A program made the translations under genes and the position numbers. From Euonymus europaeus (taxonomy: Eukaryota > Streptophyta > Magnoliopsida > Celastrales > Celastraceae), in NCBI GenBank assembly GCA_963580455.1, contig OY756969.1:17828760-17892759 (forward strand): DNA of 64,000 bases, written 5' to 3'. Of the stretch, positions 1-11,000 are shown piece after piece; positions within the stretch are counted from its first letter, which is position 1; each line of letters opens with the position of its first letter. Below the pieces are notes generated by a model. The model was not told where the DNA came from. It searched no databases and was given only the letters and a program-made list of their open reading frames with translations.

Positions 1-426
1 ACATGTATTAGCTTTTATGAAGTTCAACCCACAAGCTTAATTTTTTAATCCCCAACTGTGGTGATCACACATGCAAACATGCTGCTGTCTTGCTTGCCCT
101 ATATTATGAAGATTCAGTTTAGTGATATGCATGCTCAGAAGTCACAATGTCCTTTGTCTTTACCTTCTTGTGTGGATATCTCACTTTGTCCTTGAATCTT
201 GAGGAACATTACCTAAAGCATTGATTATTTTATTTATTTATTATTATTATTACTATTGATTTTTTTTGTATTTCTGGGGATGGTAGGACAAAAATACTAT
301 CCCTGATGTGAATTATATTATTTCTTGTAATTTATTATATTGGGCTTCATCAACTTTCTGCCCTTTAATGTGATTCTAGTTTCTCTCTCTCTTGAATGAT
401 TGAATAATTTTTTTCCTTTGTTGAAG

Positions 427-729
427 GGCGAATTCATTGATTATGACTCCTGAGAACACAGAGTTGATTCAAAAGTCTATTTATACTCTATTTTTTACTT
501 TGAAGAACATTGAGGTGAGAACATAGCATTGGAGGTTTGTTGCAATTTTGTAAAAATGGAACTTATTCTCATTTGCATAAAATGACATTTTGTTTCTTTC
601 ATTTCTCTTTCTTAAATCATGTTCCTTATACATCAGAACATTAGCTCTGACATCCTGGGATTCACCGGTGATGAGGCTACACGACAGAACTTGAAAGCAC
701 TTATCAAGTCCCTCAGCAGGCTATTATGA
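427..729 (+). CDS. Last two exons of an unidentified host gene (partial)
   Basis: Two exons fit together in one frame. Exon A (427-514) follows an AAG acceptor with a T-rich tract and ends at ATTGAG before the donor GTGAGA. Exon B (637-729) follows CATCAG and ends in TGA at 727-729. Both exons keep the frame (87 coding bases from 428; 31 codons in exon B). The joined tail reads about 59 residues, polar to mildly amphipathic, including the stretch NISSDILGFTGDEA and ending SLSRLL. I do not recognise the family. Upstream exons would lie at or beyond the left edge of the window; 1-426 reads as intron. It may be the 3' end of an expressed single-copy gene or a remnant of one. A gene is favoured because three consensus splice signals and the frame agree. 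Confidence 0.5.
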
Positions 730-1035
730 TGACCACTGAGGCATAGGTAGGATAAAGACTGAGGAGCCTTTGTGCCCCTCCTCATAGAAGAGTTTTGACT
801 CCAGATATTTCTGCTGCATTTTTTGTTCGGTGGAGCTGTCAAATTAAGTTTTACTGAAACATTTGCACTCAACCTCAACCCTGCTGAAAGCGAAAATAGG
901 AGTGCTTCTTCTTTTCTTATTTCCTGAGGGGGAAATCTGTCTTTGACTAGATAACTAGACGCTCATGCTACATTACTCTGTTTTTTCCCCCTTCAATCCA
1001 ATATTTTGTTAAACACTATCTTTCAGAGTGTTTAT
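730..1035 (+). other. Probable 3' UTR and downstream sequence
   Basis: AT-rich sequence follows the stop at 727-729 with no coherent frame on either strand. The minus-strand open stretch at 633-878 is antisense to the exon and has no recognisable content. No perfect AATAAA was identified. Confidence 0.3.
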
Positions 1036-1429
1036 TGTTGAGGTCCTAAATGTCCCTAAAAAGGAGAAGGTGGATGACGATGTGTCATACCTACACTATG
1101 TTGCATAAGAATGCAAAATCAGGATGATGACTATGCAAATAAAGTTGCCAAATGTTTCTGTTTGTAACATGTCAAAAGAGTGGGGTAAGATTAGTGATGG
1201 TGAAATTAGACATCTTAGTACCCTTTAATTAATTGATTTTCATCTTGCGTTTACTTTTCTGTTTATTATTTTCCCGCTATTTAGTTTAAACAACTCTTCA
1301 ATATTCAATTGTTTAAATAGAATTTGGAATTAGTCATAATGGTTACTAAGTAATTTTAATTAATTTATTTATCATTATATTACTTAAGTGATTTGTACAC
1401 TTATGAATTTGCACAACACTATTCACGTA

Positions 1430-2758
1430 TGTTCATGACCTTGAATCGGTATGTGCAACATTTGGTGATGCTACTTGCTTTGAAGAGATTTTAAAATTGA
1501 AACGTTTTCTTATCAATCAAAGACCATGCAAAAAAATGATTCAAAACATTATCCCCCAATCCATTATTACATGGAGGGCAATGAAAGAGAAGTTTCTAAA
1601 GAATTCTAAAGAATTCTTCCAAATGCATTGAAACTATTTCATCTCAAAAATAAATTATGAATTTTTCTTTCAAAAATTGTGAAAATTTCTTTCTAGCATG
1701 GGAAAGATTTAAGTAACGCCATAATTGTGAAACATTTCAATTGGTGAATTTTTACGGTTCTTGAAGCTCTTCTTTGAAGCGATTAGTATCCACCATGCCA
1801 TAAGGTGACTTTTATGATAAGGATGAGGAAGAGGCCTTTGAATTCTTTTTGTTCATGGAAAACTTTTCTGCTATCTGAGCATGATCTTATTTCCTAACGT
1901 ATTTGCATATTTATGTTAAATGAGGATGACGAATTGAAAGTAAAGCTAGCGTTAGCGACTAGGAAATTCAAGACCCTAGATGGAGGAATCCAAATCATGG
2001 GATCGTTCCCCATGAACTGGTGGGAAGTACATTTCGAGTGAGAGACTATTTGAAAGCCCAATTATCACTAATTTCTAAGAAGTTAGAGTCCATTGAGTCT
2101 AAAGTGCTAATGAATATGGTTGTTGGAAAAGAGTCTAGTTGTACACTTTTTGATTATTGGGAGCATAAGATGGATGACTGTCAAGTGTTTTCGGCTTGTA
2201 AGGAAGTGCTTTTTAGGCAGGGAATGAATAGAAATACCTTTTAAGAAGTCCTACCCTAGAAATTACTACGGAAACAACCCTTCTTTAAAGAATTACAATT
2301 CCAGGTGGAGGTCACAACAAAACTTTGGGTGGAGGAATGATGATTCTCCAATCCACCCCAGCAAATACTTCCTCGACCCCACAATGTACCTCCACCAACT
2401 CACGAATCATAAATTCTACCAGAAAAGAGGTCTCTCGGGAACTCTTCAAATGTTCATGCACATCCAACTAGGTGAGAATAAAAAAACACTAAAGTGGCAA
2501 AAACAAATTAATAGGGCTATAGAGGATATTAGGACCCAAATGATCAAAGTCACCCAAGTTTTAACCTCCATCGAGAAAGGAAGATTCCCTTCTCAATCCT
2601 TCCCAAATCCATCAAAGTAAACTAATCAATGTCAAACCTCAAATGATGGATTAAATGGGCAAGTCCAAGCTATCACTACCTTGAAGAGTGGGCGAGTAGT
2701 ATATAAGACCATAGTCCTTAACAAAAGTGAGAAGAGTGGAGAAGACTTCAAAAAGTTA
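1430..2758 (+). pseudogene. Decayed Ty3/gypsy gag fragment
   Basis: Scattered short frames on the plus strand match the order of a plant gypsy Gag. They include a segment with TWRAMKEKFLKN (about 1570-1610), a DEEEAFEF segment (about 1825), a short segment with WEHKMDDCQVFSACK (about 2157-2205), and then the Q/K-rich linker MFMHIQLGEN...INRAIEDIRTQM (about 2450-2560). It ends with TLKSGRVVYK just before protease would begin. Many stops and frame changes interrupt it, so no protein is made. No flanking LTR is visible next to it. It is an old truncated copy; the lineage (Athila or Tat-like) is inferred from the linker style only. Confidence 0.55.
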
Positions 2759-3600
2759 TGTAACACCCACCTTCACCTAGGGTATACGGCACGGTAAACT
2801 ACCCATATGTTCATATGTCCATCATCATTGTGGACCATATGTTAGTCTAATGTATGTCTCATCAGTTAACTAAACCCAAGCATTATATATATAATACATT
2901 TCCAAATATGTTTATTACATACCAGGTCTCCAAATACAAAATATGTCTCCAAAACAATATTATATTTATTCAAATACATAGTTTGAATGTTAATACAATT
3001 TGCATGAAATAAAAATAAAGTACTCGCTCTATCTTTCAATTTATTCTTCTTCTAAATCTACATGTATGGAGAACATGTAACAGGGTTAGGCTGGTTAGTC
3101 TTGTTATATTAGACACCACATACTTGGTTTATAAAATATAAACACATACAAACATTCTTAATTGAAACAAAATAGTAATTTTATGCATAATGATAATTGA
3201 AGAATTTTTTTCAATTTTACAAACATCTAAAAAATACAAATAACATGATAAACTCTCATCCACCTTAATTTCACACTCCATTCATTTAAGGGATTTATTT
3301 CTAACCTCCTCCTAAATGTTTTTCTCAAATTCATCGATCGGTTAATAGGAGGGGTCACCACCTTGCTCCCTCGTTAAGAGATCGTGGTATTCACACACCC
3401 AATGTATGTATGGAGTCTACTTCTTCTTCATATTCGGCATGTGTTTAATAGTAGATGTTACAATCGGGCCAAATTTTGGGGTGATCATGTACACAAGTCA
3501 TTCATCAATCATAATATCATTTCCAATAATCCATCAACATGGGAGTTGTCAAAAACACATGAATACCAAACAATCATAAAATTTACAGAATTCACATATT

Positions 3601-3660
<60 letters not shown>

Positions 3661-4219
3661 TGTAAATCCAATTCATTTGTCATGAAATAAAGTGGACCAC
3701 TTGTCCTCGAGAGAACCTGCAAACATGATATCATGTGTATACCGAAACACATTCTTCCCAAAGTTCCAAGCGTTGACAAATCATTGTATAACCGAACAAT
3801 CAAAACATCAAACCAATCATATATATAACACCGAAACTCATGTCCGGTAAGCTAGAGGTTTAAAAATCATGATCAAGCTAAATTTGATCTTTCCAAAACT
3901 CAAGTAAATATATCTCCATAAAATCATTTTCGCAATACTTTAACAAATAGATGTTTCATATGCATCATCAAATCATAAGTTTCACAAAAAACACATTTCA
4001 AATGTTTAGTAGTGGCAAACCCTCACTGTGTTGTCTTTCACTGGTCACAAGTGAGTGCTTTTCCTTTTCGTTTGTCGTACACCAAACTTGGTCCTTCTCC
4101 GTCGATTCCTAGACAATGGAACTACCATTACCTATCATAATACTCATATAGTCCATAAATAAACTTCGCCTACACCCTTGGTGCTAACTCAAGTTTCGGT
4201 TGGTCTTTGATCCCTTTTA
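2759..4219 (-). repeat. Possible LTR half, split by the Tat insertion
   Basis: The segment starts TGTAACACCCACC at 2759. Together with 14078-14612 (ending GGACCGTCACA) it would form a sequence of about 2 kb with TG...CA ends once the Tat insertion is removed. Long Del/Tekay-type LTRs have similar TGTRAC/CACA ends. I could not find a matching 5-bp flanking duplication, so this is a weak call. No open frame lies in it. It contains the TA microsatellite at 3604-3657. Confidence 0.3.
3604..3657. repeat. (AT)27 microsatellite
   Basis: An uninterrupted AT dinucleotide array, 54 bp. The apparent short ORFs that overlap it on both strands encode only Tyr-Ile repeats and are artefacts. Confidence 0.97.
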
Positions 4220-4224
4220 AGGCT
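4220..4224. repeat. Target-site duplication AGGCT (left)
   Basis: AGGCT lies directly before the LTR TG and is repeated at 14073-14077 after the other LTR's CA. Confidence 0.95.
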
Positions 4225-4788
4225 TGATGACGTCAAAAAGGTGTCACTACCGAGAAGACGTTCAGTGGGTCAGACCTGCAGTAATGCACAGACGAAGATC
4301 CTTCCAGGAAGCCAATCAGCCGAGCAAGGCAGTCTTGATTGACCAGCTAGGTAGCCTGTCAGGTAGCTTACCGACCAGGCAGGTAGGGCTGTCCAGGTTG
4401 ATCAGCTAAACAATCTGAGAGCTGAGCACAACAAACAAAGATGAGCTAAAGGCCGCACCAGAGGGTGTCCTCTGGCGTTGGCGCTCCGACGCTCAAGTCA
4501 GTAGATATCCAATCAGGTGAGCTTCTCAGACTTAAAGCTCTCAATTAATCAATACTCAAATTTTGGTTAAGTTGGATAATACCTGACTTGCTGAGCCTTA
4601 TATAGGGCTGGAGACCACTGTTGAAGTGGGTCTTTCTATTATGATTGTGGACCGCATCCAGCTGGTTTTCACCTTGGTAGGTCCAGCTGGTGCACTCGTA
4701 CCGAGGAGACTGCCTGGTAAGCATGAGGAGTCTTGGTCCACATATGACGTGGTGGAGCACCATTGGTGGGGGTATTTTTGTAATATCA
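4225..4788 (-). repeat. Tat 3' LTR
   Basis: This is the left repeat, which is the 3' LTR in element orientation. It is 564 bp, the same length as the partner at 13509-14072, with substitutions at 4268, 4637, 4698 and 4703. It carries the same TATATAAGG-type box on the minus strand as the 5' LTR. Confidence 0.95.
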
Positions 4789-4806
4789 GTTGCCCCCCAA
4801 CTCCCT
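4789..4806 (-). promoter_or_regulatory. Polypurine tract
   Basis: The minus strand reads GGAGTTGGGGGGCAAC directly before the 3' LTR. It is a G-run in the right place for plus-strand priming but is not fully purine. Confidence 0.55.
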
Positions 4807-4963
4807 TATCGAGGCGTCGCTCTGCGCAGATCGATGAGAGGAGTAATTATGTTCTTCCATAAATAAGGGGATGACAACTCAGACCTTTTAGATCAACGAT
4901 CCATTTACTGCGTGGCTCATTGGCCATCTATTTCTGGTCGTTGATCTGAGGTTAGCCTTTTGC

Positions 4964-4971
4964 TATAAAAG
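4964..4971 (+). promoter_or_regulatory. TATA box of the antisense ORF
   Basis: GCTATAAAAGGAC lies on the plus strand about 140 bp upstream of the antisense-ORF ATG at 5113, inside the retrotransposon and outside the LTR. It points away from gag-pol and suggests an independent convergent transcription unit. Confidence 0.6.
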
Positions 4972-5112
4972 GACTCAGGGACCTCGTCATTCCACATCTT
5001 TCATAAGATTTGAGAGCGATTACCGGGCAGTTGCACATACCGAGCAAGTTTCATACTGATCCATAGTGAATTCTCAAATTTCTGACATACCGAGCAATCT
5101 TCTAGGTAAGCC

Positions 5113-7327
5113 ATGTCTTCTTCCAGTTTAAGTACTTCTTCTATATCTGGCCTCTCAACTTCTACCTCTGGTAGTGACCGAGCAACTACCTCTACCGATG
5201 AGGTGGTTATAACTCAAACCAATCCTCCCTTAGCAAGACGAAATTCTTTCTCGGTAGAACATCCTATAGAGTATGCCCCCCATGACCTACCTCCTCCTAA
5301 TGAGAGGGGTGGAGGTACCGATGACAGCATCCCTGAACCGACCTACCTTTCCTGTGACCTATCCAACAGCTATATTGACGAGGTAGTGGCCAAGTATGGT
5401 CTGCCCTTTTCATACCGACGTGTGGGTGAGGGTGAGTCTCCTTTTCGACCTAGGAGAGGTGAGTTTGGTATCTCACTTCGGTCACTCCAAGCAGGTGCTA
5501 GGATCCCCTTCCCACCAGCCATAACTAGCCTTCTTCGTCGGTTCAATCTCTCTCCCGCCATTCTGGCACCGAACTCTTGGCACTTTCTGGCCAACATTGT
5601 TTGTCTTTCTCACAGATACCATCTCGGTATCTCTTCCTCGGTCATTCAACATCTTGCTCTTCTGTGTCATTTACCGAACTCACCTGGCCTCTTTTATTTA
5701 AAACTCAAGCCAGGGCTTAAGATTCCTCTGTACAACCAGTCCATCAAGAGATGGAAAAATTCATACATTTTTATAAGGGTTCCTCTTCCTGAAGGAGAGG
5801 AACTTCCTTTCCGAACAACCTGGTCGGTACCACTTACCGATCAGTTCAACCGTCCTCCGCAGCTGAAGGGCGATGAGTTGAAATTGTATGAATCCTGGAA
5901 GGAGCTCCTTGTCGTTGGGGCTGATACCGACATGAAGTTCAGCCCACAGGACTTCTCGGTGTCTAATTTTGGTTACAGATCTCGGCAAGGTTTGCATATT
6001 TTTGATTTTTCAACTATTTTATCTATCATTACTGATCGGTATTCACTTGACTTGTGGTCATGCTTTGCAGATATGGCCGACCTTTCTGAGTACATGGCGA
6101 TGAACGCTGCCCCTGCTCCTCGGCAACAGAAGAGGAAGAAAAGTGTTAAGGCTAAAGACCCTAAGAGGCCACGTGTGGGGGCCACAGGGGAGACTGTGGC
6201 ATCTGAGATTGCCCTCACTGGAGCTACCACCTCGGTTACTACGGTAACTCGAATTGCTCCTTCCCCTCGGCAAGGGACTCCTCGGTCAGTTCCTTATCAG
6301 ATCCCTCGGCAGGTGAATGATCCTCCTCTGGGACCCATTGCAGAGGAGGATTCTGCTCGGCATGCACTAGAGTGGGATGTCAGCAAGACTGACAGGGTAG
6401 TCAACCCAAGAGTGGCTACCGAGATGCTGAAGCACTTGCCTACGCCTGCAGATTACGACAGAGTGTCTTCTCTGACTGCCATGGAGCATCTGACCGAGAT
6501 GAATTCGCTCTTCATGCAGGTACTTTCTTCTCTCAGGAGCTCGGTTTATTATTTCCCTTTTCTTTTACCGACTAACGCTCTCTTCTTATTTGTTACGGAC
6601 TGCTGTGCACCTCTCTGCCCTTCCCTCCAGCATAGCTCGGTTTGCCTATGAGGAAACCGTTCAAAGAGATAGGGCTGATGCTGCCGTGGAGCGGGCTGCC
6701 AAAGCTAAAAATGAGCTCAACCTGAAGAAGGCAGAGATGGAGGAGATGTAGCAGTCCTTCTCGGTTCAGATGGAGAAAGCTGCTCGGCAACGCAAAGAGA
6801 TGAAGGAGAGGGTGGTCTCCTTAGAACGCAAACTGAAGAATGCTGAGGAGACCTACCAGCGACTCCTCGGTGACGCCGAGCAGCAGACAATCCAGAAGTT
6901 CAAAGATTCTGAGGACTTCAAGGCTGCTCTTAGGGAGGAAGGCTTCTATGGCTTCCGAGGAGGCGTCAAGAAGTCCAGGAAGCTGCTCGTCAAAGCTGGT
7001 CTGGACTCTTCCATCCTTACTCCATTGTGCCCTTCTCTCATGGGAAGGGATCATCTTGAGGAGTCCAAGGAGGAGATCCTAGAAGCCTTCAGGAAGGCTG
7101 AGCAGAGGAGGAAGAGAGGGCTTGGCGAGATGGACTTTTCTGAGGAGGAGATCTCTGATGAGGAGGTCGAAGTAGTGGAAGAGGAGAGCTTGGGAGCTGA
7201 CCAGGAAGCACTAAACCAAGCTCCTCAACCAGTTGCGGAGACAACCGAGGAGACACCTCCAGCATTTCCAGCCAATGTGCCTACCGCCGAGGAGTCTGGC
7301 TCTGGAGTTCCTGCCTTAGATTCTTAG
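5113..7327 (+). pseudogene. Tat antisense ORF (aORF), two exons, disrupted
   Basis: A plus-strand gene convergent with pol. The first open segment runs from ATG 5113, with a Ser/Thr-rich N-terminus (residues 1-35). A globular region follows at about residues 85-235 with FSYRRVGEGESPFRPRRGEF, IPFPPAITSLLRRFNLSPA and NSWHF. It resembles the plant domain known as 'putative gypsy-type transposon' found in Tat/Grande antisense genes. A basic stretch (QQKRKKSVKAKDPKRPR, about 340) could be a nuclear signal. A donor CAG/GTACTT at 6520 and acceptor CCTCCAG at 6630 suggest an intron. The second segment (6632-7327) is a Glu/Lys-rich coiled coil with an acidic tail and ends at TAG 7325-7327. The visible splice leaves the second exon one base out of frame. 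That frame also has a TAG at 6749-6751. Either the true splice site differs or this copy is dead; the biochemical role is unknown. Confidence 0.7.
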
Positions 7328-8037
7328 GCCTTGTCTTGTATGGGCTTAGTAGCCTCTTTTGCTCTTAACTTAACTTGTAATGAACCTGTTTGAATTTCAA
7401 TGAAATCAGAATTCATAACTGCTCGGTAATGCATATTATATACTCGTATACTTTTGTTCATATTTGATTGTCATTATGCTTTTGTGGTCGGTAAGCCGAC
7501 CAGCCTTCTTGCATTTTTTGGACTTTTAAGTCTCAAATTTTCCTTAAGTATTTTAAAGGGTGAGTGTACTTCCCTGGTCGGTAGGCCTCCCAGGGTTTTT
7601 GTGTCTTTGCTTTCATGGAATCTTTTTATTCCTTTTAGGAATTCTGGAATGCCATCTTCGTCGGTAGGCCGACTGTGGCGTTTGTACCCTGTTTATTAGG
7701 GTGAAGTCTTCATTGTTGTGTAGACCGACCAGGTTGATAGTGTCTTCGTTTCCTCTTCGGGAGTTATCCTGGTCGGTAAGCCGACCAGGTTTATTATATC
7801 TTCGTTTCCTCTTCTGGGAAGTTTGATTTTTCCTTGTCATCTTGTTACGTTGGTCGGTGTGGCATTGATACTTAGCCAATTTTTTGGCTAAGTTTGCATA
7901 TTGTCCAGGTCAAAGCCTTCTCCTGCATTGCGACGCTTTATTTTGGGAAAGAGACCTGAACTTTTATTCATTCCTGCATGTTCAAAATTGAAAAGCAGAT
8001 ACATAGAAATAAGAACATCATGTGTTACAATAAGGCA
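7328..8037. repeat. Convergent 3' spacer with hairpin-forming motifs
   Basis: This lies between the ends of the plus-strand aORF and the minus-strand pol. It carries repeated imperfect palindromes built on GGTCGG...CCGACC, at 7486-7501, 7576-7591, 7661-7672 and 7768-7789. The last is a perfect 9-bp stem with a TAAG loop. A separate perfect 10-bp stem (ACTTAGCCAA, four-T loop) lies at 7870-7893. No long reading frame is present. The hairpins may act in 3'-end formation for the two converging transcripts; that is inference. Confidence 0.7.
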
Positions 8038-11000
8038 TTACACATAGTATCTCCGAAGATTGTCGGCATTCCAGGGTCTCATATCCCCGGGCTTCCTTGG
8101 ATCTTCGATCTTGTATGTGCCTTCTTTTAAGATTTTCACAACTAGGTAGGGTCCTTCCCAATTTTCACCTAGCTTACCTGGATGTTTACCTGTAGCAATT
8201 ACCTTTCTCAGCACAAGGTCTCCAACAGAGAAACTTCTCTTTACTCGCCTGTTGTGGTACTGAGTTGTTCTCTGTTTATAGGCAGCAGTCCGGATCCTTG
8301 CATTCTCCCTAGTCTCTTCTAGGAGATCCAGATTGTTCAGCAACAGCTCATCATTCATTGATTCTTCGAAGTTGGTAACCCTCAATGACGGGGCTCCAAT
8401 TTCGACCGGGATGACTGCCTCGGTCCCAAAGGAGAGAGAGAATGGAGTTTCACCTGTTGATGTCCGAGGAGTAGTGCGGTATGACCACAGCACATTAGGT
8501 AGTTCTTCAACCCATCTCCCCTTTGCTCCATCCAGCCTTGTCTTCAGTCCTTCAAGGATAGTCCGGTTTGTCACTTCTGCCTGCCCATTAGCCTGGGGAT
8601 GTGCCACAGAGGTAATCCTTAGGTCAATGCTAAGGTCTTCGCAGAACTTATGCATCTTTCTGCTCACAAATTGTCTTCCATTGTCCACCACGAGGGCTTG
8701 TGGCAAGCCATACCTGCAAACGATGGTTCTCCATATGAAGTCCATCACTTTTTGTTCCGAGATGGCTGCCAATGGTTCTACCTCTATCCATTTAGTGAAG
8801 TAATCAACGGCAACAATAAGGTTCCTCCTCTGCCCCAATGTCTGGACGAATGGTCCAAGGAGATCCATGCCCCATTGCGCAAATGGACATGGATTTTGCA
8901 TGGGGATGATGTCTGAGGAAGGTACTCTCGGCACGTTTGAGTGCCTTTGACACTTATCGCACTTCTGTACGAGCTTCTTAGCATCCTTCATCATGGTAGG
9001 CCAATAGTACCCGCACCTCAGCACCTTGTGACTTAAGGTCCTCGATCCTATGTGGCTTCCACATATCCCCTCATGCACTTCTCGGAGTGCATAGTCTGCA
9101 TCTCTGGGTGCTAGACATTTCAGATATGGAAGAGTGAAGGATCTTCGATACACCTCTCCCTGGATCAGGGTATATCTAGCTACTCTTTTTCGGAGGCTCT
9201 TTGCTTGGTTGCGATCTTCAGGCAAACTTCCATCCTCCAAGTATTTCTTGATCGGATCCTTCCAACTCGGCTCATGACTGACATCAATATCTGCCATCAA
9301 AGTTTGTACTTCGATGCTCTTTTGCGGGAGTATTTCCACTTGAACTGAGGTAGGTACCTGCACTGAGGAGGCAGACGCCAATCGTGCTAACACGTCGGCT
9401 CTTGAGTTTTCGCCTCTAGGTATTTGTTTGACCTCCACCTTCGGTATCCTCTCCATCAGCTCAAGTACTTTTGCCAAGTACTTAATCATACTTGGTCCTC
9501 TTGCTTCGTATTCTCCTTTGATCTGCTCGGTGACCAATTGTGAGTCACTATGAACAATCAAATTTTTAACTTCCAGCTGCTCAGCAAGGCGTAGTCCAGC
9601 CAGCACAGCCTCATATTCCGCCTCATTGTTCGAGGCTTTAAAATTGAATCGCAAGGAATGTGCTATGGTCATGCCCCCCGGGCCGAGCAGGAGAATGCCG
9701 GCACCACTGCCTTCTTGGTTGGAGGATCCATCCACAAACAATTGCCATTGTTGAGGTGCAGCGGCGGCAATGTTCTGGTTGGGCTCTCTATAGCATTCAA
9801 TGATAAAATCGGCTAAGGCCTGGGCCTTCATAGCCTTCCTTGGCCGGTACTGAATGTCAAACTCTCCCAATTCAATAGCCCACTTCACTAACCTTCCTGA
9901 AGTGTCTGGCTTTTGGAGGACTTGTTTTAATGGCTGGTCAGTCAGGACAATTATCGAGTGTGCTTGGAAGTAAGGCCTCAGCTTCCTTGCTGCCACTATC
10001 AGCGACAGAGCAAGCTTCTCAGTATGGGAGTACCTTGTCTCTGCACTAACCATCATCCTGCTGATGTAATACACCGGCCTTTGCACCTTGTCTTGCTCAC
10101 TTACTAGCACCGCGCTTACCGCGTGTGGTGATACTGCTAGGTAGAGGTACAAGACTTCACCTTCTCTTGGACAAGTCAGTAGAGGAGGCTGACCTAGATA
10201 ATCTTTAAGATTTTCAAAGGCAATTTGACACTCAGGTGTCCACACAAATTCCTTGGCCTTTTTTAATGCCTGGAAAAATGGTCTACATTTGTCGCCAGAC
10301 CGAGCAAGGAACCTTCCTAGTGATGCTGCTCGGTCGGTCAGCCTTTGAACTTCCTTGATATTTGTGGGTGGCTCCATCTGCAGGATTGCCTCCGCCTTTT
10401 CAGGATTTATCTCGATACCCCTGCTAGTTACCAAGAAGCCAAGAAACTTCCCGGATGCCACTCCGAAGGCACACTTGTCCGGGTTAAGCTTCATTCCAAA
10501 CCGATCAAGTGTATGAAAGACCTTGCGGAGGTCAGCAGGGTGGTCTTCAGCTTTCTTGCTTTTCACCACCATATCATCTACATAAGCCTCCAAGGACTTT
10601 CCTATCTGATCTCTGAAGATATGGTTTACCAACCGCTGATAGGTGGCTCCAGCATTCTTTAACCCGAATGGCATCACCTTATAGCAATACGTCCCCTCAG
10701 GAGTAATGAATGAGGTTCCTTCTTGGTCTTTGGGATACATTTTTATCTGATGGTACCCCGAATAGGCGTCCAAGAAGCTGAGGAGCTGATGTCCTGAGGT
10801 GGCATCTACCAGCTGATCAATTTTTGGTAGTGGATAGCTATCCTTAGGACAAGATTTATTTAAGTCGGTGAAATCTACACACATCCTCCACTTTCCATTG
10901 GCTTTCCTCACCATGACAACATTGGCAAGCCATTCAGGGTATTGGACTTCCCTGATGAAATCTGCATCCATCAGCTTCCTCACCTCTTCCTTGATCGCTT

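Noticed and set aside
3384..3803. Open frames on both strands with long Tyr-Ile runs
   Set aside because: They are translations of the (AT)27 microsatellite.
4224..4409. Open frame with the same product at 13511-13693
   Set aside because: It is the LTR itself read twice; the duplication is the LTR pair, not a gene family.
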